Source: Desulfopila sp. IMCC35006 (GTDB taxonomy: Bacteria; Desulfobacterota; Desulfobulbia; Desulfobulbales; Desulfocapsaceae). Taken from it: DNA of 64,000 bases. Position numbers and translations under genes: made by a program. The stretch spans positions 372,001 to 436,000 of the forward strand of contig NZ_SWCM01000003.1 in NCBI RefSeq assembly GCF_005116645.1. Reading direction: 5' to 3'. Positions 1-8,747 of this stretch are shown in pieces; position 1 is the stretch's first letter, and every line of letters begins with the position of its first letter. The notes under the pieces were generated by a model that was given only the letters and a program-made list of their open reading frames with translations, made no database searches and was not told the origin of the DNA.

Positions 1-336
1 ATGATTGTATCGGTCACCTGCGCCTTTTTCCTCGGCATAAAAATGCTCCACGCCGGCGATTCATTTACAATTCCCAACTACAAAAGCCTCTCTGCCCTGC
101 TCGGTCTTGGCCTGTTCAGCCAGACAGTCGGCTGGGTCCTCATCGCCCATGCTCTGCCCAAGATGCGTGCTTCCCATGCGGGGTTGATTTTGCTTCTCCA
201 GCCCTCTCTGGCTTTTATCTGGGATGTTCTGCTGTTTAATCGACCTACCGACACCCTCAACTGGCTAGGACTCCTTATCACCCTGGCGGCCATATATATG
301 GGCCTGACCGGCAAGGCCTCCCGGCCTCCACGCTAA
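1..336 (+). CDS. DMT (EamA) family transporter, C-terminal part
   Basis: Partial gene running in from the left edge; the ATG at position 1 is probably an internal methionine, because EamA proteins are about 290-300 residues and only 111 are present. The visible part has hydrophobic helices around residues 1-15, 28-50, 58-78 and 86-103, and the phrase LLLQPSLAFIWDVLLFNRP, typical of the last helices of the second EamA repeat where a proline-rich turn precedes a charged loop. Members are drug/metabolite exporters in the inner membrane. The substrate cannot be told from sequence. A second, complete member of the family lies at 36608-37522. Confidence 0.8.
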   Translation: MIVSVTCAFFLGIKMLHAGDSFTIPNYKSLSALLGLGLFSQTVGWVLIAHALPKMRASHAGLILLLQPSLAFIWDVLLFNRPTDTLNWLGLLITLAAIYMGLTGKASRPPR

Positions 337-420
337 ACAGTTGCATAATCTGAATTTCGCTCTATTATTTATAACAGTAGGTTATTATCCGTTTTCTCCC
401 CTATACGCAAAGTGATTATT

Positions 421-771
421 ATGAAAATCGTCGATTATAAAGATTCCCCGTCCCACAAATTTGATAACGAGACAGCAAAAGGTGTCACCGGCAGAGTCGT
501 CATCGGCAAAGAAGACGCGGCCGACAACTTTTGCATGCGGGTTTTCACCGTCGCCCCGGGTGGTTTTACCCCCAGACACGCCCATAAATGGGAGCACGAA
601 ATTTTTGTCCATTCCGGCAAAGGGCAGGTTTATCAAAACGGCGAATGGCGACAGGTCACCAGCGGCACAGTGGTTTTCATTCCCGGCGATGAAGAGCACC
701 AGTTCATGAACGGAGGTGGCGAAGATTTCGTTTTCATCTGTTTAATCCCTTCAGGTGTTTCTGAAATCTAA
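421..771 (+). CDS. Small cupin-domain protein
   Basis: A 116-residue single-domain cupin. The two cupin motifs are clear: HAHKWEHEIFVHSGKG (metal ligands His, His, Glu) and the second motif VVFIPGDEEHQF with its histidine. Small cupins of this kind bind a divalent metal and may be dioxygenases, isomerases or ligand sensors; the function here is unknown. I chose ATG 421; a GTG at 412 in frame is possible and neither start has a strong ribosome binding site. A strong terminator follows at 787. Confidence 0.8.
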   Translation: MKIVDYKDSPSHKFDNETAKGVTGRVVIGKEDAADNFCMRVFTVAPGGFTPRHAHKWEHEIFVHSGKGQVYQNGEWRQVTSGTVVFIPGDEEHQFMNGGGEDFVFICLIPSGVSEI

Positions 772-786
772 TACGTAAACCATCCC

Positions 787-832
787 ATCGACCTGATGCC
801 CCTGCGGCGCATGGGCATCAGGTCGATTTTTC
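787..832 (+). terminator. Intrinsic terminator after the cupin gene
   Basis: A 15-bp perfect stem (left arm ATCGACCTGATGCCC, 787-801; right arm 813-827) with an 11-base loop, followed by TTTTT. It lies 16 bases after the cupin stop codon. Confidence 0.9.
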
Positions 833-875
833 CCCCACAGCCATCCAGAATTTTTGTCCCCTTCCACTCCTTGCC

Positions 876-2156
876 TTATAATAGTACCCAGAAAAGCAGC
901 ACCCCCGACAGTCCGAAACAGATTGACGGGGCGATGATTCTACGCCAGGCCCGGCCCAGGTCTGTTTCAAAGTAATTGCAGGTGAGTACAAAACAGATAT
1001 GAATGGGAGAGATCATCACTCCGGTAAATCCGGAAAAGGATCCGAGAACAAGATAGGGAACCAGCTTATCTGCCATGCCAAGAGAGTGCAGCAGACCAAT
1101 GAGCAGTGGAAACGTCGCGCCGACAAAAGCGACGTTTATCCCCGCCACCATCCCTACCAGAAATGGTAAGAAAACAGCCGCGGCAAACAGGGCAACCCCG
1201 CCTCCGGCGCTGGCCGCCATGGCCTGAACAATTCCCGCCGCCTGCATCAGATCCTTGAAAATAAAAATCGCCGCAATAACCATGAGCATGGTCCAGAGGC
1301 TCTTTTTTTTCAGGACGGAGAAGAGCAAACCTGATCCGAGTTGATTTTGGGCGATGATGCAGATGATGGCTCCGACGAGAGCGACAATGACCCCCCATTC
1401 AAAGGAAATATGGGGAGCAAACCTGGCCAGCAGCGACTCCAGTCCTATCGCCCCGACAATAGCGATAAACAGGGGGAGTCCTTCCCTTAACACCGTGGTT
1501 CGCCCCCCTTTGTCAGGTCTCGCTTCGCCCGGCACGACATCTGCATGCAACACCCCGCCCCTGAGAAAAAAGAACCAGCCAATACCAAACATTGCCGCAA
1601 CCCCCGGCCAGGACCTGGAAATAAGCGCGGTGATGGGAATATCGGCCAGAGCAACAGTCAAAATAATACCGGGATAGAGCGGCCAGGCCATCTCCCAGAC
1701 ATGCCGGAACCAGTAATTGATCACCACCCTGTCTTCATTGCCGAGGGTCATATCGGCGCTCACCGCCTTCACCATGGGTGCCGAGAAAATCGCCCCGCCG
1801 GGCATTGGCAGAAGACCAATCAGTGCCGGAAAGAATATCAGCCGTAAACGCGGTCGAACGAGGTAACCGGACAGGGCGGTCATAAGTCGGGCGGACTGCC
1901 CCGATCGCTCCAGGGCGTCGGAAAGAATGAGTATAGAGCCAACAATGCCAACAAGAAAGAGGAACTTTTCCTGCACCAGCGCCATGACGCCGGTCTGCAG
2001 AAGTACCGGGACAGAAAGACCAAAAACAAGCCCCATGAACAGCCCGCCCAGCAAGATGGACAGGGCCAGCCCCAACTTGTTTCTGATACCAATCAACATG
2101 AGACAGAACGCCCCGATCACCTTTACAAAAGGCAGGGCAATTGTCATAATTTCCAT
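876..2156 (-). CDS. DUF401 family integral membrane protein
   Basis: A 426-residue, highly hydrophobic protein with about ten to twelve predicted membrane helices spread over its whole length. The length, the start with long apolar helices, and phrases such as PMPGGAIFSAPMV and WFRHVWE match the DUF401 permease family, whose members resemble the ion-transporter superfamily (gluconate/citrate-type permeases); no substrate is known. The start is ATG 2156, with an alternative ATG at 2147; neither has a convincing ribosome binding site. It is followed on the same strand upstream by the cyclase gene but separated by about 75 bases, so the two may be cotranscribed. Confidence 0.75.
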   Translation of the reverse strand: MEIMTIALPFVKVIGAFCLMLIGIRNKLGLALSILLGGLFMGLVFGLSVPVLLQTGVMALVQEKFLFLVGIVGSILILSDALERSGQSARLMTALSGYLVRPRLRLIFFPALIGLLPMPGGAIFSAPMVKAVSADMTLGNEDRVVINYWFRHVWEMAWPLYPGIILTVALADIPITALISRSWPGVAAMFGIGWFFFLRGGVLHADVVPGEARPDKGGRTTVLREGLPLFIAIVGAIGLESLLARFAPHISFEWGVIVALVGAIICIIAQNQLGSGLLFSVLKKKSLWTMLMVIAAIFIFKDLMQAAGIVQAMAASAGGGVALFAAAVFLPFLVGMVAGINVAFVGATFPLLIGLLHSLGMADKLVPYLVLGSFSGFTGVMISPIHICFVLTCNYFETDLGRAWRRIIAPSICFGLSGVLLFWVLL

Positions 2157-2230
2157 AAATCATACCCACAAAGAGAATGTGCAATGTATGCGGCACAAAA
2201 GCACATGAGATACATCAGAGAGCGTGATTT

Positions 2231-3283
2231 TCAGGCAATGACCTTATACACTCCTGACATACCACAATTATTTTTGTCTTTCTGTTCATCCAGTTCCTGA
2301 AATTCGAAAGTGCCGTCAAGGATTGAGTGGGTTTTTTTTGATACATAGATTAAACCGCCGGGGCAGATGGACTCAAGCCTAGAGGCGAGATTAACCCCGC
2401 AGCCGAGCACCGTATAGTCACAAAACTCTTCCGAACCGATAGTACCGGCCACCACTTCATCGGTGTTTATGCCGATGCCCAGCATGATATCAACCCCGAG
2501 CTTCTGCTGCCATTTCTTTTTCAGGCTGTTCATCATTGCCTGCATTTCAATAGCGGCTTCGACGGCCTTTTCAGCGTGATTTTCAAGGGGAACCGGATTG
2601 CCCCAGACAACCATCATAGAATCACCGACAAGTTTATCAATCGTGCCACCATTGGTTCGCACGATCGAGATGAGCTTGCCGAAACAGTCGCGGAGCATGG
2701 CAATTACATGTTCAGGGGCAATCACTTCACACAGTTTGGTGAAGCCGCGAAGATCGGCAAACATGATTGTCACCGTCTTTCGTTCCCCATCCTGCTTGAG
2801 CAGGTCTGGGTTTTTGAGAAGATAATCAGCGACACTCGGCTCAACGAGCGAGCCCAGCGTTTTTCTGATGGTCTCTTTTTCTTCTGTCACAAAACTGTGC
2901 TCCCAGGCAAGCACCCGTATTATAGAAACCATGCAACCGATCAGGGGAGCCGTCAAAGGGAGGTACAATGAATAACTCGAGGTATAGGAATGCACAAGCA
3001 CCCCGTAGAAAAACCAGGAGACAACGGTATAGATAGTCCCCTTGACCGGACCTTCTTCCAGAATAATGATGCCGGGGAATATGGTGTGAAAGAGGATAAC
3101 CAGAACCATGACCACTGTCGGCAGTGGACTGTACTGTTTTTCCGGGTCAAAGGGGAGAAGACTTGCATCAACGCCAAGAAAAACATCGACAAATTGCATT
3201 AAACAGAGAGTACAGGCAACGAGTATGGACACGACAAGAAACATTTTCAGGCGTGAATAATTGTGCTTCAGGTCGAGATGCAT
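2231..3283 (-). CDS. Membrane-bound class III adenylate cyclase
   Basis: 350 residues: four predicted membrane segments (about 14-38, 55-75, 83-100, 106-126) and then a class III nucleotide cyclase domain (about 165-345). Metal-binding aspartates D177 (in FADLRGF) and D221 (in GDSMM) are present, as are the transition-state residues N298 and R302 (NLASRLE). K217 and D289 (CDYTVLG) are the usual adenine-selecting pair, so cAMP is the likely product. The membrane part resembles the helix bundle that follows CHASE2 domains but has no large periplasmic sensor. No cAMP receptor gene lies in the window. Upstream of the start is a REP-type repeat end at 3303. Confidence 0.85.
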   Translation of the reverse strand: MHLDLKHNYSRLKMFLVVSILVACTLCLMQFVDVFLGVDASLLPFDPEKQYSPLPTVVMVLVILFHTIFPGIIILEEGPVKGTIYTVVSWFFYGVLVHSYTSSYSLYLPLTAPLIGCMVSIIRVLAWEHSFVTEEKETIRKTLGSLVEPSVADYLLKNPDLLKQDGERKTVTIMFADLRGFTKLCEVIAPEHVIAMLRDCFGKLISIVRTNGGTIDKLVGDSMMVVWGNPVPLENHAEKAVEAAIEMQAMMNSLKKKWQQKLGVDIMLGIGINTDEVVAGTIGSEEFCDYTVLGCGVNLASRLESICPGGLIYVSKKTHSILDGTFEFQELDEQKDKNNCGMSGVYKVIA

Positions 3284-3302
3284 GGCGGAAAAACCTTTAT
3301 AA

Positions 3303-3324
3303 AATGGCGTCGTAAAAAATTTTC
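3303..3324 (+). repeat. REP-family end (F-type), isolated
   Basis: The sequence ATGGCGTCGTAAAAAATTTT matches the terminal motif of the larger repeat at 51887-52013. It stands 20 bases from the cyclase start codon. No second end was found nearby, so this is a remnant or a single REP unit. Confidence 0.6.
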
Positions 3325-3581
3325 AGGAACTGTACCCGGCAGCAAGATCAAAGAAGGCCAGCCACCAAAGATACTTCATAGTAGCAAAGCAGCCTGCAGG
3401 AAGTCAAATGTCTCCCCGCAGCGTCCGATAGTTCCCCCAGAGAAAAGGGAACCAGGCAGACTTTGCCTCCTTAATCCGGATCTGCTTTAGGTAAACAACA
3501 GGAATGGCGCCATCCTTTTTGCTTTTGCCTTACAATAAAGGTAATATATTCTTTTCACCCAAGATTGATGACTGACCCAAT

Positions 3582-6269
3582 ATGAGTACTATGATTACAA
3601 ATCACGGTTCACTGACACCCCGGACCACTCTTTTTTTCTCCCTGATCTGTATTGTTACCGTTCTCGCCTTCCTGGCGCTGCCATCACCGAGTCGTGCCGA
3701 CCAGGAGAAAAAAACCGTTCTCTACCTCAACTCGTACCATAATGGCTACCACTGGTCGGACGGACTGTTAGAAGGAATCCGTACCGTCTTGAACCAGAGC
3801 CACTATAAAGTGGATCTGCAGATCGAATATATGGATGCAAAAAAATACAATTACGACCTTATCTCCAAAAATCTGTACGCGTTGTATAAAGAAAAATTCA
3901 AGCATGAGGCTTTTGACGTCATTGTCCTCTCCGACAATGATGCCTTAAATTTTGTAAACCATCACCGGCACGATCTGTTCAAAAACATTCCAGTGGTGTT
4001 CTGCGGGGTAAACGACCTCAAGGATTCGGAAATTGCTGCAGGCAATATTACCGGGATTGTCGAAGTCTATGATTTTATTGATACCCTCAAGGTGGCCAAG
4101 ACATTGCACCCTGAGAAAGATCGACTTGTTTTTCTTATTGACAACTCTACCACCGGCACCGCGATTCGGCACCAGGCTGAAAAATTACTCAAGACAAATA
4201 ATCTGGGGCTGCAGATTGAGTTCTGGACAGAACTGAGCCTTGAGGAGACGCAGAAAAGAGTGAGTGAACTGCCAACTGACACTTTTTTATTTATCGCCCC
4301 GTATTACCAGTCAATCAATGGCCGATTTTACACGGCAGAAGAAGTAACGGAAGCCATCTATAAACACAGTTCCGTCCCCATATACTCCTCCTGGGAATTT
4401 CTGGTCGGCTACGGCACTGTCGGAGGCAGGGTTCTTTCGGGAATAGAAGACGGCAAAACGGCCGGTAAGATGGCCCTGCAAATCCTCGACGGGACGAAAG
4501 CCGACGATATCCCGATCATACGACAGCCCGAAGGAGGAATGTATCTTTTTGATTACAAGGTGATGGAAAAACTCGGCATCAATCAGAAGCTCCTCCCGCC
4601 AAACAGCAGGATAATCAATACCCCAAAAGCCATCTATTCTCTTTCCAAAGAACTTTTCTGGACCATGATGGTCAGTTTTGTCATCCTCTTTCTTGCCCTG
4701 GTGTCAATGGTAGGTGCAATGCTTGAGCGCCGTAAGGTAGAACGAAAAATAACCGATCAACTGGCATTTCAGGAGACCTTGATGGACAGCATCCCGCAGC
4801 TCGTCTCCTGGAAAGATGCGGAAGGGAAATACCTTGGTGCCAACCAGGCATTTATGGATTTTTTCGGTATCAGGGACATCCTCCAGGTCGTCGGTAAAAA
4901 TACCGGGGAACTCCTGCGAGACAACCTCTATAGTGAATGGTCGACAAACGCCGATACCTCCGTTGTTGCCCAAAAGGAACCATTCCGCAAAATTCGCCGA
5001 AAGGTCCGCGATATAAACGGGGGTGATGCCTGGATTGAAGTCAATAAGGTACCACTGAAGGACCAGAGTGACCGGATAGTGGGGATTCTCACCACTGCAG
5101 AAAATATCACCAAGGAACAAAACCTGGAAAAGCAGCTCCTTCAGTCACAAAAAATGGAGGCAATCGGTACCCTTGCCGGTGGTATTGCCCATGATTTTAA
5201 CAATATTCTCACCTCAATCATCAATTCAACGGAGCTTGCTATCGGCGATGTCGCCGCCGGCAGTCGGACAGAAGCTGACCTCGCCAGGGTTCTCAAGGCG
5301 GCAAGGCGAGGCGGCAGAGTTGTCCAGCAGATACTATCTTTCAGTCGTCCCTCCAAGGAAGGGTTTCGACCGACAGACCTGAACCGGGTGGTTCAGGAAG
5401 TTGTCCAGCTGATGGAGGCGTCCATGCCGGCCAGTATCACCGTGCGCAGTCATGCTGCACCGGGCAGGAATTTCTTCGTCCATGCCGACCCCACCCAGAT
5501 GCACCAGGCGATTCTCAATCTGTGCACCAACGCCTTCCATGCCCTGCGGACGACCGGAGGTACAATCGATATCGCTCTTGCCCATGTGGTTGACGAAAAA
5601 GGGATACCTGGATCCGGTCAAGCTACAACCACTCCCTGCATCAAACTCACGGTGACGGACAATGGGCCTGGTATCAGTCCGGAAATACAGGATAAAATAT
5701 TCGACCCGTTCTTTTCGACCAAGAGTAAAGCCGAAGGAACCGGCCTTGGACTGGCAGTTGTCCATGGTATTATCAAAGGTCATCAAGGATCGATTCGAGT
5801 ACATTCCAGCGAAGGAGCAGGAGCAACGTTTACAATTCTTCTCCCGGAAGCAGAAGCCTGTGCCGATATCGTCTCCAGCAGTCCAGACGGCATCGACCGG
5901 ATCGGCGGCCATATCCTTTTTGTCGAAGACGACGAGGATCAGCTGCAGACAACCCCCCGCCTGCTGGAGGAAATGGGGTTTCATGTCACCGCGCTGCGCG
6001 AACCGAAAGCAGCGTTGCGTCTGGTCTCTGCCGGCAGCTACAAGTTTGACCTGCTTATCACCGATTTCGATATGCCGGTCATGAGTGGCATCCAGTTGGC
6101 CGGCCTGCTCCCTGAACTGCCGGTCATACTCATCTCCGGCAGGGATGATGCACGCATTGCGGCGGGAGAATACCCGAATATCCACCGGGTGATTATCAAA
6201 CCATATCATAAGAAAGACCTTATGGACGGAATCCGTGAGATTCTGCAAAACGGAAACAATCATGCCTGA
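3582..6269 (+). CDS. Hybrid sensor histidine kinase with periplasmic ABC-substrate-binding-like sensor
   Basis: 895 residues. Order: signal/anchor helix (about 16-39), a periplasmic domain of the ABC_sub_bind (PF04392-like) type (about 43-340), a membrane helix (about 357-382), a PAS domain (about 395-510), a HisKA domain with phosphoacceptor H537 (GGIAHDFNNIL), an ATPase domain with DNGPGIS and GTGLGLAVVHGI boxes, and a C-terminal receiver with phosphoacceptor D828 (TDFDMPVMSG). The gene overlaps the following NtrC-type regulator by 8 bases, so they are a translationally coupled pair. The ligand is unknown; the downstream lactate genes suggest a carbon source signal (inference). Confidence 0.92.
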   Translation: MSTMITNHGSLTPRTTLFFSLICIVTVLAFLALPSPSRADQEKKTVLYLNSYHNGYHWSDGLLEGIRTVLNQSHYKVDLQIEYMDAKKYNYDLISKNLYALYKEKFKHEAFDVIVLSDNDALNFVNHHRHDLFKNIPVVFCGVNDLKDSEIAAGNITGIVEVYDFIDTLKVAKTLHPEKDRLVFLIDNSTTGTAIRHQAEKLLKTNNLGLQIEFWTELSLEETQKRVSELPTDTFLFIAPYYQSINGRFYTAEEVTEAIYKHSSVPIYSSWEFLVGYGTVGGRVLSGIEDGKTAGKMALQILDGTKADDIPIIRQPEGGMYLFDYKVMEKLGINQKLLPPNSRIINTPKAIYSLSKELFWTMMVSFVILFLALVSMVGAMLERRKVERKITDQLAFQETLMDSIPQLVSWKDAEGKYLGANQAFMDFFGIRDILQVVGKNTGELLRDNLYSEWSTNADTSVVAQKEPFRKIRRKVRDINGGDAWIEVNKVPLKDQSDRIVGILTTAENITKEQNLEKQLLQSQKMEAIGTLAGGIAHDFNNILTSIINSTELAIGDVAAGSRTEADLARVLKAARRGGRVVQQILSFSRPSKEGFRPTDLNRVVQEVVQLMEASMPASITVRSHAAPGRNFFVHADPTQMHQAILNLCTNAFHALRTTGGTIDIALAHVVDEKGIPGSGQATTTPCIKLTVTDNGPGISPEIQDKIFDPFFSTKSKAEGTGLGLAVVHGIIKGHQGSIRVHSSEGAGATFTILLPEAEACADIVSSSPDGIDRIGGHILFVEDDEDQLQTTPRLLEEMGFHVTALREPKAALRLVSAGSYKFDLLITDFDMPVMSGIQLAGLLPELPVILISGRDDARIAAGEYPNIHRVIIKPYHKKDLMDGIREILQNGNNHA

Positions 6270-7701
6270 GATCCTTATAATCGACGATGATGTTGAAGCC
6301 TGTGAAACAATGGTCAGCCTGGTCACGCGGCTTTCCTATAATGCCGACATGGCCCACACCGCTAAAGAAGGTCTGCGTTTAGCCCGGCAGAGCGGCTATG
6401 ATGTGGTTTTTCTTGACGTCTGCCTGCCCGATGGCAACGGACTCGACATCCTCCCTGCCCTGATCGCCGGAAACGATCCTCCCGAGGTTATCATCCTGAC
6501 CGGGAAAGGCAATCCGGACGGCGCGGAGCTGGCAATACAGGGCGGGGTGTGGGATTATCTTGTCAAGCCCACCTCCATTCGAGACATTACCCTCACTCTC
6601 AACAGAGCTCTCAAATACCGACAGGAAAAAAAAGGTACCATCGCCAAGGAGGAACTTTCCCTGGAAGGAGTGGTCGGCAGTTGTGCGGAAATGAAGGGAT
6701 GCCTTGATCTCACCGCCAAGGCCGCACGGTCGGATGCCAATGTGCTGATAACCGGCGAAACCGGCACCGGAAAAGAATTATTTGCCGGCATCATTCACCG
6801 GAACAGCAATCGTGCCTCGGGAAATTTCGTGGTAGTTGACTGCACGTCACTCACCGAAACCCTGGTCGAATCGACTCTTTTCGGTCACCTGAAGGGATCG
6901 TTCACCGACGCTCAGTTTGATCGGCAGGGGCTTATTAAAGCGGCGGATGGAGGCACACTGTTTCTTGACGAGGTTAGCGAAATGCCCCTGTCGACCCAGA
7001 AAATCTTTCTGCGGGTTTTTCAGGAAAGACAATTCCGGCCAGTGGGCGCGGTCAAAGAGCAGAAAAGCAATTTTCGACTCATTGCCGCAACCAATCGAAA
7101 TCTTGACGAATTAGTTGCAAGTGGACACTTTCGCAACGATCTCCAGTTCCGAATCAACACCGTACACATTCATCTGCCCCCGCTCAGGCAGCGAACCGGA
7201 GATATCCAGCAACTGGCGACCGTGAGCGTTGAGCAGCTGTGCCGAAAATTTGGCGTGAAATGCAAGAAATTCGGTGAAGATTTTATCCCGACGCTGACGG
7301 AATATAACTGGCCCGGCAATGTCCGCGAACTGTTCAACATTCTCGAGCGGGCAGTAATAGATGCCGGAGACGAAAAAACGTTATATGCCATGCATCTGCC
7401 GAGAAGCTTGCGGATACAGGTTGCCAAAGCCCAGATCTCCCATCTTGCCAGCACCGGGATCAGTGAACCGGCAGGTGACAGATCGAATCCTCTCATCCAG
7501 ACGGTGGGCCAAAAAATATTTGAAGATATCTTCGACAGCCCCCTTCTGCCACTCAAAGAGTTTAAAAATACGGCAGAAAAAACCTACCTCGGCGAGCTGA
7601 TCCGCCAGTGTGACGGCAATATTCAGAAAATAATGCATGTGTCCGGATTGTCCCGGTCCCATTTCTATGCCCTTCTCAACAAACACAAGCTGTCCCTGTG
7701 A
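6262..7701 (+). CDS. NtrC-family sigma-54-dependent response regulator
   Basis: 479 residues: receiver domain with phosphoacceptor D52 (FLDVCLPDGNG) and K102, AAA+ domain with Walker A GETGTGKE (166-172) and Walker B FLDE (234-237), and a Fis-type helix-turn-helix at the C-terminus (GNIQKIMHVSGLSRSHFY). The sigma-54 contact loop reads GSFTDA at 212-217 instead of the consensus GAFTGA; the central Phe-Thr is kept. Start ATG 6262 was preferred over an in-frame start at 6235 because the receiver fold begins MPEILIIDDD and the ATG overlaps the kinase stop. It is probably the activator of the sigma-54 promoter at 8043. Confidence 0.93.
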   Translation: MPEILIIDDDVEACETMVSLVTRLSYNADMAHTAKEGLRLARQSGYDVVFLDVCLPDGNGLDILPALIAGNDPPEVIILTGKGNPDGAELAIQGGVWDYLVKPTSIRDITLTLNRALKYRQEKKGTIAKEELSLEGVVGSCAEMKGCLDLTAKAARSDANVLITGETGTGKELFAGIIHRNSNRASGNFVVVDCTSLTETLVESTLFGHLKGSFTDAQFDRQGLIKAADGGTLFLDEVSEMPLSTQKIFLRVFQERQFRPVGAVKEQKSNFRLIAATNRNLDELVASGHFRNDLQFRINTVHIHLPPLRQRTGDIQQLATVSVEQLCRKFGVKCKKFGEDFIPTLTEYNWPGNVRELFNILERAVIDAGDEKTLYAMHLPRSLRIQVAKAQISHLASTGISEPAGDRSNPLIQTVGQKIFEDIFDSPLLPLKEFKNTAEKTYLGELIRQCDGNIQKIMHVSGLSRSHFYALLNKHKLSL

Positions 7702-7703
7702 GC

Positions 7704-7723
7704 TTGTCCTTTTTTCCGGACGA
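7704..7723. promoter_or_regulatory. Candidate activator (UAS) site 1
   Basis: 20-bp inverted repeat TTGTCC-TTTTTTCC-GGACGA. Same layout as sites 2 and 3: TNGTCY-N8-RGACRA with a T-rich centre. It begins three bases after the stop codon of the NtrC-type regulator. Confidence 0.6.
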
Positions 7724-7814
7724 GTCATTAAATGCTATGTTTACAGAATGATGACGAAATGTATTGGCGGATCACAAAAGTAGCACCGAGCAAAACCAGC
7801 TGATTCCAGCCGGT

Positions 7815-7834
7815 TCGTCTTATTTTTCGGACAA
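7815..7834. promoter_or_regulatory. Candidate activator (UAS) site 2
   Basis: 20-bp inverted repeat TCGTCT-TATTTTTC-GGACAA, 111 bases from site 1 centre to centre (about eleven helical turns at 10.5 bp per turn is 115). Confidence 0.6.
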
Positions 7835-7939
7835 TGACTACCTGCTGCATATATACTCATATTATCTGCACCTTACAGCTGCACCATCAGCCATAAAACT
7901 GGCAACGACCGCAAAACAGCCGGCCATCAGCCCGAGAAA

Positions 7940-7959
7940 ATGTCTTTTTTTTCAGACAA
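7940..7959. promoter_or_regulatory. Candidate activator (UAS) site 3
   Basis: 20-bp inverted repeat ATGTCT-TTTTTTTC-AGACAA. It is 125 bases from site 2 and about 100 bases upstream of the sigma-54 promoter, a normal enhancer distance for NtrC-type activators. Confidence 0.65.
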
Positions 7960-8042
7960 CACCATTCCAGTCTCGCATAAACATCACCACAAAAGCAACA
8001 ACTCATTGATATTTAACGCATAAACATCAATTTACTGCCAAA

Positions 8043-8058
8043 TGGCACAACTGTTGCT
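8043..8058 (+). promoter_or_regulatory. Sigma-54 promoter of the lut operon
   Basis: TGGCAC-AACTG-TTGCT is a full match to the -24/-12 consensus TGGCAC-N5-TTGCW. It lies 104 bases upstream of the first lut start codon, in the same 460-base gap as the three UAS sites and directly downstream of a sigma-54 activator gene. Confidence 0.85.
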
Positions 8059-8127
8059 ATTGTTTGTCTGGAGCAATGCACCAAAAGACCTGCAACATCA
8101 ATCGCGACGAACTCGTAGAAATCAGAC

Positions 8128-8150
8128 TTAAGAAATTTTTACGACGTCAT
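8128..8150 (-). repeat. REP-family end (F-type) in the lut leader
   Basis: On the minus strand this reads ATGACGTCGTAAAAATTTC, matching the end motif of the repeat at 51887-52013. It ends 12 bases before the start codon at 8162, so it lies in the 5' leader made from the sigma-54 promoter and overlaps the place expected for the ribosome binding site. Confidence 0.55.
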
Positions 8151-8161
8151 CAACTCTCCAT

Positions 8162-8734
8162 ATGGGAAAGTCCATGACAGACAATATCACCGAACGTTTT
8201 ATCGAGGCCGCCAAACGTGTCGGCGCAGAGGTTCTGCGAATGAACACTCTCCAAGACGCTGTCACGTATATTAAAGACACGGCCAAAGGCAACACTCTTG
8301 TCCCTGAAACATCTCTTGTGAAACGACATCATCTGCGGGCACTTTTGTCAGAGGCCGGCGCTGACGTCTTTACCGGAAAATTCAGAAATGCAGGCGAACT
8401 TCCCGGAGCCGGAATTACCTTTTGTAATTTCTGCCTGGCCGACACCGGCACGGTAGTTCTTGACAGCACCGACGAGGAGATGCGCCTTGCCACAACTTTG
8501 CCGGAAATGCATTTTATCCTGGTCGATCCGACGAAAATCCTCCGAGACAATCTGGCAGCAGTCGAGCCAATGACCGCCTTTCACCAGGGAAATGAACCGA
8601 AATTTATCGCCTACATCACCGGCCCCAGCCGTACCGCAGATATTGAACGGGTGCTGACCATCGGCTGCCACGGCCCCCGGGAAGTGCATATTCTGCTGGT
8701 TGCAGGCATCTCCAGTGATTTAATGGAAAACTGA
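8162..8734 (+). CDS. LutC-like LUD-domain protein (lactate utilisation)
   Basis: 190 residues, one LUD (YkgG/LutC) domain, with the family phrases ADTGTVVLDS near residue 100 and ITGPSRTADIERVLTIGCHGPREVHILL at the end (quoted in part: GPSRTADIE, GCHGPREVH). LutC works with LutA and LutB in oxidation of L-lactate to pyruvate in the cytoplasm. Shorter than the LutC at 34679 (254 residues), lacking its N-terminal extension. Second in-frame ATG at 8174. It is the first gene of the sigma-54 operon, 13 bases before the LutB-LutA fusion. Confidence 0.88.
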   Translation: MGKSMTDNITERFIEAAKRVGAEVLRMNTLQDAVTYIKDTAKGNTLVPETSLVKRHHLRALLSEAGADVFTGKFRNAGELPGAGITFCNFCLADTGTVVLDSTDEEMRLATTLPEMHFILVDPTKILRDNLAAVEPMTAFHQGNEPKFIAYITGPSRTADIERVLTIGCHGPREVHILLVAGISSDLMEN

Positions 8735-8747
8735 TTAAGGAACGACC

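Noticed and set aside
5334-6326. Long open frame on the minus strand inside the sensor kinase gene (330 codons)
   Set aside because: It lies opposite a gene with clear kinase and receiver motifs, has no recognisable domain and no ribosome binding site.
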